Shown piece by piece: positions 50,238 to 55,148 of a DNA stretch of 55,148 nucleotides (its first letter is position 1; each line of letters begins with the position of its first letter). The translations under genes and the position numbers were made by a program. The stretch spans positions 1 through 55,148 of the forward strand of contig NZ_JBGORW010000012.1 of assembly GCF_041538065.1 (NCBI RefSeq), in the 5' to 3' direction. Source of the stretch: Leptotrichia hongkongensis (GTDB lineage Bacteria > Fusobacteriota > Fusobacteriia > Fusobacteriales > Leptotrichiaceae). The notes under the pieces were generated by a model that saw nothing but the letters and a program-made list of their open reading frames with translations, ran no database searches and was not told the DNA's origin.

Positions 50238-50879
50238 ATGAAAAAAATAAATTTAATAATTTGGCTAATAAATTTTGGAATTGTGATTAATTCAAATGCT
50301 GCAACAAATAGCAAAAAAGGATGTTATATTCCGAAGGGTGAACTGACTTGCGTAACAGATATAACAACTGAAACTGGAAAGAAAAAATTAAATGAGATGA
50401 AAAAACAAAAATCAGAACTTTTTGAAAAATCGCAAGAAAGTTTGAAAAATGGCAGATTTGGAAATAAAACTGTAGGATTTATTGATTTTCCGAGAGGATG
50501 GAAAATGTTTGTAGACGCAGATTCGGGTAAAACAACTATGCAAATCACAAGAGATGGATTTGATATTTACACGCTTGATATAATTTATTTAAATAATAAA
50601 AATAATAATTTGATAGATTTATTAGATGAAGTGGCAAAAAACCAATATAATGGACTTTTGAATGCTGGGCATACAAGAGATAATCTTGAAATGAGAAGTA
50701 TTATAATAAATGGATATAAAGGTAAACAGGTAAAAGTTAAAAGAATCTCTGGAAAGAGCTGGATAAGTAACTATATTGGATATAATGGAAAGATTTATTT
50801 AATAAGTGTTGAAGGCTCGCCTCAAAATGTAAATGAAATGCAAAAAAACGTTGAAAGAAGCTGGAATCCCTTGAAATAA
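50238..50879 (+). CDS. Secreted hypothetical protein
   Basis: Not recognised. A 213-aa exported protein: signal peptide MKKINLIIWLINFGIVINSN with cleavage after SNA. The mature part contains GFIDFPRGWKMFVDADSGKT and IISVEG-like strands, a plan reminiscent of small PsbP/DcrB-like domains, which is only a weak impression. Two Cys residues (CYIPKGELTC) may be bridged. An in-frame ATG at 50187 is rejected because AAGAAGG fits the ATG at 50238 and the signal peptide begins there. A terminator shared with cstA follows. Confidence 0.7.
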   Translation: MKKINLIIWLINFGIVINSNAATNSKKGCYIPKGELTCVTDITTETGKKKLNEMKKQKSELFEKSQESLKNGRFGNKTVGFIDFPRGWKMFVDADSGKTTMQITRDGFDIYTLDIIYLNNKNNNLIDLLDEVAKNQYNGLLNAGHTRDNLEMRSIIINGYKGKQVKVKRISGKSWISNYIGYNGKIYLISVEGSPQNVNEMQKNVERSWNPLK

Positions 50880-50895
50880 TAGAGAATATAAAAAA

Positions 50896-50947
50896 ACAGT
50901 CAAGCAAAGAATTCTGAATAAAACCTTGTTTGACTGTATTTTTTTTG
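50896..50947. terminator. Bidirectional terminator between convergent genes
   Basis: ACAGTCAAGCAA / TTGTTTGACTGT (one G-T mismatch) with T-runs on both sides. Confidence 0.8.
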
Positions 50948-50952
50948 TTTAT

Positions 50953-52434
50953 TTAATTATTTTTTGCAATGTGTAAATGTCCAGCGTGATGAGATTTTCC
51001 ATGCAAATGATGTTTATAGTTAAATAATAATGCTGTACAGATAATTGTAACTACACTTGCGATTAATATTCCGTAAAATTCAATAGTGTGAACAGGCACA
51101 TTCTTGAAAAATCTTACAAATCCTTCTGGAGCAATTATGATGTAAGTTGTAACAACCATTGTCATAAACATTGAAGGAATTAATGCGAATAAGAATGGTT
51201 TTTCTTTCTTAACAAGCCATACTGTCGCAGTCCATAATGAAACTGCTGCCAAAGTTTGATTTGCCCACGCAAAATATCTCCAGATAATGTTAAAATCAAT
51301 AGTTGTTAAATAAATACCAACAACAAATAAAGGTATTGCGATTAAAAATCTATTTTTTATTGGAGCTTGTTTAATTTTGAAAATATCAGCAATAATTAAT
51401 CTTGAGCCTCTAAAGGCAGTATCTCCTGACGTAATTGGGCAGGCAACAACACCAAGCACAGCCAGAAATGCTCCAAATACACCAAGCAATTGAACAGATG
51501 CTTTATTTACAACAACTGCAGGAGTTCCAGCAGCGGCAAGTTCTTTAATTCCACCAAATACTGTCATTGCAGCAGCAGCCCAAACTAATGCAACAACACC
51601 TTCTGCAATCATTGCACCATAAAATACTTTTCTTCCTTCAGTTTCGTTTTTTATGCAACGTGCAACCATTGGAGACTGAGTAGCATGGAAACCGCTTACA
51701 GCACCGCAGGCAATTGAGATAAACAAGTAAGGGAACATTGATACTCCTTTAGGATGTGGATTTCCTTTAAAAATTTCAGTAATTTCGGGAATTGCAAAAG
51801 CACCTGTAAATTGTCCATAAATTAACATTCCTCCAATACCAATCGCCATAAACAGCAACGCAAAACCAAAAATTGGATAAATTTTAGCAATGATTTTATC
51901 AAGTGGAAGAATTGTAGCCAAGATATAATAAGCAATGATAACGATTGTAAAAGTCATGGCACTCACGCCTGGAATCAGATTGTGAAGGATATCAGCAGGT
52001 GATTTTATAAATACTACTCCAACTAAAAGAAGTAAAACAATTGAGAAAACTCTCATAATTTGCTGCATCACAACGCCTAAATTTTGTCCCACAAGTTCAC
52101 CAATACTGCTTCCCTTATCCCTAAGTGAAAGCATACCAATCAAGAAATCATGAACAGCTCCTCCAAAAATACATCCAAAGACAATCCATAAAAATGCAGC
52201 TGGACCCCATAAAGCACCTGCAATAGCTCCAAAAATTGGACCTGTTCCAGCAATATTCAGAAATTGAATCAAAAACGCTTTTGGAGTGCTAACTTCTACA
52301 TAGTCGACACCATCGTAATATTCGATTGAAGGTGGAGTTCTGTCAGGTTCTATTCCGAAAACTTTTTCTACAAACTTGCTGTAAAATGCGTAACCTAAAA
52401 TAAGTGCGACAATTGCCAAAATAAAAGAAATCAT
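50953..52434 (-). CDS. cstA: CstA family peptide/pyruvate transporter (carbon starvation protein)
   Basis: A polytopic membrane protein importing peptides or pyruvate. The CstA blocks are clear: FLNIAGTGPIFGAIAGALWGPAAFLWIVFGCIFGGAVHDF (about 60-100), SLRDKGSSIGELVGQNLG, and SGFHATQSPMVARCIKNETEGRKVFYGAMIAEG. About twelve helices or more are present. At 493 aa it is the short form found in anaerobes, lacking the C-terminal domain of the 700-aa E. coli CstA. AGGAGG precedes the ATG. No sensor kinase is adjacent. Confidence 0.93.
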   Translation of the reverse strand: MISFILAIVALILGYAFYSKFVEKVFGIEPDRTPPSIEYYDGVDYVEVSTPKAFLIQFLNIAGTGPIFGAIAGALWGPAAFLWIVFGCIFGGAVHDFLIGMLSLRDKGSSIGELVGQNLGVVMQQIMRVFSIVLLLLVGVVFIKSPADILHNLIPGVSAMTFTIVIIAYYILATILPLDKIIAKIYPIFGFALLFMAIGIGGMLIYGQFTGAFAIPEITEIFKGNPHPKGVSMFPYLFISIACGAVSGFHATQSPMVARCIKNETEGRKVFYGAMIAEGVVALVWAAAAMTVFGGIKELAAAGTPAVVVNKASVQLLGVFGAFLAVLGVVACPITSGDTAFRGSRLIIADIFKIKQAPIKNRFLIAIPLFVVGIYLTTIDFNIIWRYFAWANQTLAAVSLWTATVWLVKKEKPFLFALIPSMFMTMVVTTYIIIAPEGFVRFFKNVPVHTIEFYGILIASVVTIICTALLFNYKHHLHGKSHHAGHLHIAKNN

Positions 52435-52575
52435 AATAAAAACCTCCTATAATTTTAAATATTCATTTATTTATCATATAAAAATTTTTAAAATCATTCT
52501 ACTAATATGATAGCCTGATTTTGCAAAAAAACAAGTGTATTTTTTAAAAAATTAACATAAATTTAAAAAAAGTTG

Positions 52576-52604
52576 TTGTCAATTTTATTGATATGTGGTA
52601 GACT
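52576..52604 (+). promoter_or_regulatory. Promoter of the amidase gene
   Basis: TTGTCA, 17 nt, TAGACT, about 105 nt before the start. Confidence 0.6.
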
Positions 52605-52709
52605 AAAATGATGGAGAACTTTAAAAGTAAAATTAAAAAGGAGAGTTAGAGGTTAGACATAAATATACTGATATTTTAGATTTTAAAATAAAATTTAGGA
52701 GGAAAAATA

Positions 52710-53423
52710 ATGAAAAAAGGAATAAAAAAAATATTGTGTTTGGCAATAACAGGATTGATGATGGCATTTCCATTGAATGCGGCTGAAAAAAGCAATGAGT
52801 TAATCTGTATCGATCCAGGGCATCAGCTTAAGGGAAATTCAGGACTTGAAGAAATTGGGCCTGGTTCAACTAAGAAAAAGCCCAAAGTATCATCCGGAAC
52901 AAGAGGAGTGGCAACCAAAAAATATGAATACGAGCTTACACTTGAAGTTGGGCTAAAATTAAGAGATGCGTTGCAAAATAAAGGGTATAAAGTGTTCATG
53001 GTACGAGAGACTCATGATGTCAACATTAGTAATAAAGAACGTGCAATCAAGACAAATAACGCAGGATGTTCATTATACATAAGACTTCATGCTGACGGAA
53101 TTAATAATTCCTCAACACAAGGGGCTTCAGTACTAACATCTTCATCAAAAAATCCATACACAAAAAGTGTTCAAAAATCAAGCGACAAATTCTCACGTGA
53201 CATATTATCAGAATATGTAAAGGCAACAGGGGCTAAAAATCGCGGAGTTTCATACAGAGATGACTTGACAGGAACAAACTGGTCAAAAGTTACAAACACC
53301 TTGATTGAATTTGGATTTATGTCAAATCCAGAAGAAGACAGAAAAATGTCAACACCAGAATATCAGGAAAAGATGGTAACAGGAATGGTAAATGGTATTG
53401 AAAAATATTTAAGAGAAAAATAA
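52710..53423 (+). CDS. N-acetylmuramoyl-L-alanine amidase (Amidase_3)
   Basis: A secreted zinc amidase that cuts the bond between MurNAc and the stem peptide. Signal peptide 1-24 (PLNA before AEKS). Zinc ligands: H38 in CIDPGHQ, E75 in KYEYELTLEV and H127 in YIRLHADG; catalytic E200 in TLIEFGFMSNPEED. The length is 237 aa, a minimal catalytic domain without cell-wall-binding modules. AGGAGG precedes the ATG. It is transcribed alone and could help daughter cell separation. Confidence 0.93.
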   Translation: MKKGIKKILCLAITGLMMAFPLNAAEKSNELICIDPGHQLKGNSGLEEIGPGSTKKKPKVSSGTRGVATKKYEYELTLEVGLKLRDALQNKGYKVFMVRETHDVNISNKERAIKTNNAGCSLYIRLHADGINNSSTQGASVLTSSSKNPYTKSVQKSSDKFSRDILSEYVKATGAKNRGVSYRDDLTGTNWSKVTNTLIEFGFMSNPEEDRKMSTPEYQEKMVTGMVNGIEKYLREK

Positions 53424-53436
53424 TTTAAAATTTTAA

Positions 53437-53480
53437 ATAAAGTGCTTTGAAGAAATTTGGATAGGTACTTTATTTTTTTT
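53437..53480 (+). terminator. Terminator after the amidase gene
   Basis: ATAAAGT / ACTTTAT stem followed by eight T. Confidence 0.7.
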
Positions 53481-53482
53481 AA

Positions 53483-53511
53483 TTGAAAAGGATAAATTTA
53501 TATTGTATAAT
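53483..53511 (+). promoter_or_regulatory. Promoter of the AlbA_2 protein gene
   Basis: TTGAAA, 17 nt, TATAAT, 36 nt before the start codon. Confidence 0.75.
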
Positions 53512-53546
53512 AGAACAAAAATAAAAAATTAAAGGAGAGACTTCAA

Positions 53547-55010
53547 ATGTTAATTGAGGAAATATTGAAAGGGGAAAGCGAAAAGACTGAATTTAAGGAA
53601 AATGCTAAAACTAATACCTATATAAAAACAGTTGTAGCATTTGCAAATGGAAATGGTGGAAAAATAGTTTTTGGAGTAAAAGATAATAGAGAAATTGTTG
53701 GAGTTGAAAATGAGTTTGAAGTTATGGATGGAATAATTAATGCGATTTCAGATAGCTGTTATCCAATGATTGTGCCAGATATAAGTTTGCATACGCTTGA
53801 AAATAAGACCGTTATCCTTGTGGAAATTGAAGGAGGTAAGAAAAAGCCTTATTATTTGAAGTCAAAAGGGATGCAGAAAGGAACTTATATTAGAAGTGGC
53901 GCTACAACTAGAATTATCGAAGAAGATTATGTTTTGAAGGAATTAGTTTTAGAAGGGGAAAACAAGTATTTTGATCAGCAAGTTTGCCATGGGGAAAGTG
54001 TTAGCGATGAAGAAATTGAAAAATTTTGTGAATGGCTGGAGAAATTGGCAAGGAAAAATTCTGAAAATGATACAGAAATAAGAAAAGTTACTAGAAATAC
54101 TTTGTTAAGCTGGAAAGTTCTGGAAGAAAAAAATGGTAGAATTTTTCCGACAAATGCCTATATTTTACTATCTGGCAAGGAAAATTGGGAAGTTTCACGA
54201 AAGATACAATGTGGTGTGTTTAAAGGAGAAACTAGAAGCATATTTGTTGATAAGAAGGAATTTGAAGGCTCAATTATTATGCAGCTGGAAAAAGCGTATC
54301 AATATGTGCTTGAAAAAATAAATTTGGGTTCAGATATTGTTGGAATTTACAGAGTTGATAAATATGAAATCCCACCTAAATCAATAAGGGAGGTAATTGC
54401 AAATGCTGTAATTCATCGAAGCTATCTTGAGCCAAACGATATTCAAGTTGCACTTTATGATAACAGGTTAGAAATTACTTCGCCAGGAATGTTGCTTTCA
54501 GGAGTAAATGTAAAAAGAATGAAAGAGGGATATTCCAAACTTCGTAACCGTGCAATCGCCTCAGTTTTTGCTTATGTAAATATTATTGAGAAATGGGGAA
54601 GTGGTATTCCTAGAATTATGGATGAAATAAGAGAATATGGATTGCAAGAGCCTGAATTTATCGCTTTTGAAAATGATTTTAGAGTTAATATTTACAGAAA
54701 AAGCTATAATACTACCCAAAGTACCCAAGGTAGTACCCAAAATAGAATCAACACTACCCAAGATATTTCTGAAAAAGAAAAATTAGATATAAAAAATCTT
54801 ACAGAAACAGATAAAACTATAATAAACACAATAATAAATAATCCTGAAATGTCTCAAAAACAGATAGCTGATAATCTAAACTGGACAGTAAATAAAGTAA
54901 AATATTACATGAAAAAATTTAAGCAAAAGAATATTTTAAGATATGAAGGAACAAGCCAGAATGGAAAATGGGAAATTCAGGAAGAAAATTTAAAATATTT
55001 TTTAAAATAA
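53547..55010 (+). CDS. AlbA_2 (Schlafen-type) ATP-binding protein with winged helix
   Basis: A 487-aa cytoplasmic regulator-like protein. The N-terminal AlbA_2 domain reads GESEKTEFKENAKTNTYIKT followed by AFANGNGGKIVFGVKDN (residues about 9-47). The middle has PPKSIREVIANAVIHRSYLE (about 276-295) and IEKWGSGIPRIMDE, the HATPase_c_4 part. An unusual Thr/Gln-rich linker (TTQSTQGSTQNRINTTQ) joins it to a C-terminal winged helix (MSQKQIADNLNWTVNKVKYY). Most members are annotated as putative transcriptional regulators; relatives with other C-termini occur in defence islands. AAGGAG precedes the ATG. Substrate and target are unknown. Confidence 0.87.
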   Translation: MLIEEILKGESEKTEFKENAKTNTYIKTVVAFANGNGGKIVFGVKDNREIVGVENEFEVMDGIINAISDSCYPMIVPDISLHTLENKTVILVEIEGGKKKPYYLKSKGMQKGTYIRSGATTRIIEEDYVLKELVLEGENKYFDQQVCHGESVSDEEIEKFCEWLEKLARKNSENDTEIRKVTRNTLLSWKVLEEKNGRIFPTNAYILLSGKENWEVSRKIQCGVFKGETRSIFVDKKEFEGSIIMQLEKAYQYVLEKINLGSDIVGIYRVDKYEIPPKSIREVIANAVIHRSYLEPNDIQVALYDNRLEITSPGMLLSGVNVKRMKEGYSKLRNRAIASVFAYVNIIEKWGSGIPRIMDEIREYGLQEPEFIAFENDFRVNIYRKSYNTTQSTQGSTQNRINTTQDISEKEKLDIKNLTETDKTIINTIINNPEMSQKQIADNLNWTVNKVKYYMKKFKQKNILRYEGTSQNGKWEIQEENLKYFLK

Positions 55011-55091
55011 AAACTTCTTCGAAAAATTATTGAATAAAAATCTTTTATATGTTGTGAGATAATACATATGTGACAAGCATATACAAAAAAA

Positions 55092-55146
55092 GAAAGGTTT
55101 CTGATATAATGTAAATCTACCAAACCACATTAAGGAGAAACCTTTC
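55092..55146 (+). promoter_or_regulatory. Promoter and inverted repeat for a gene cut by the window end
   Basis: GAAAGGTTTCT at 55092-55102 and AGAAACCTTTC at 55136-55146 form a perfect 11-bp inverted repeat. Between them lies TATAAT (55105-55110) and at 55132-55137 AAGGAG, which partly overlaps the right arm. The window ends in CAT, so an ATG would begin at 55147 if the next base is G. The repeat may be an operator, an RNA hairpin hiding the binding site, or the end of an insertion element. Confidence 0.45.
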
Positions 55147-55148
55147 AT

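Overview
The window looks like chromosomal DNA of a Leptotrichia-type fusobacterium. Base composition is very AT-rich, the codon use is A/T-ending, the ribosome binding sites are strong (AGGAGG type), and there is a subtype VI-A CRISPR locus whose Cas13a and direct repeat resemble, from memory, those of the Leptotrichia wadei group. This species placement is an inference from recall; no search was run.

Layout. 1-13.4 kb: a rhamnosyltransferase-like GT2 enzyme, a secreted GH16 glucanase, the leftward rmlBC pair for dTDP-rhamnose, an orphan membrane protein, a TPR protein, a YlxM-like helix-turn-helix protein, a 6-phospho-beta-glucosidase behind a BglG/LicT-type antiterminator, a TraX-like membrane protein, a glyoxalase-fold protein and a flavin reductase-like protein, with gene fragments between them. 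13.4-21.4 kb: an accessory island with a truncated maltose acetyltransferase, hicA-hicB, cas13a-cas1-cas2, a CRISPR array of 7 repeats and 6 spacers, then two tandem copies of a roughly 310-bp unit that each encode a 22-25 aa hydrophobic peptide and a 14 aa acidic peptide, with a further 25 aa ORF between the copies. 21.7-25.4 kb: a COG3044-type ABC ATPase, long modular repeats and an ankyrin-like protein. 25.4-37.8 kb: the division and cell wall cluster murF-mraY-murD-ftsW-murG-murC-murB-ftsQ-ftsZ, followed by rpsF-ssb-rpsR. 38-55 kb: lipoproteins, a DUF937 protein, a fluoride channel, an MFS transporter, an ABC-F ATPase, a Fic gene with an in-frame stop inside its catalytic motif, lineage-specific repeat proteins, a PAP2 phosphatase, a CstA-type transporter, a cell wall amidase and an AlbA_2 ATP-binding protein.

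How the parts relate. Cas13a, Cas1, Cas2 and the array lie on one strand in working order and both HEPN motifs are intact, so the interference and adaptation modules look complete. The hicA promoter and the promoters of the two micropeptide units share one design: TTGACT, a 17-nt spacer holding an ACGT-centred inverted repeat, and TATACT. They also share a leader hairpin and the AAGGAGGTTTA ribosome binding site. HicB has a C-terminal ribbon-helix-helix region, so one regulator may control all three. This micropeptide/HicB-operator arrangement beside a Cas13a array is the best candidate for something undescribed.

Other points of note: mraY and ftsZ both have a strong Shine-Dalgarno separated from the start codon by a hairpin that, when folded, leaves an effective spacing of 11 nt. 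Two CRISPR spacers are antisense to what look like translation initiation regions. Several families of dispersed MITE-like or promoter-carrying repeats occur in the gaps. All functional calls rest on reading motifs by eye.
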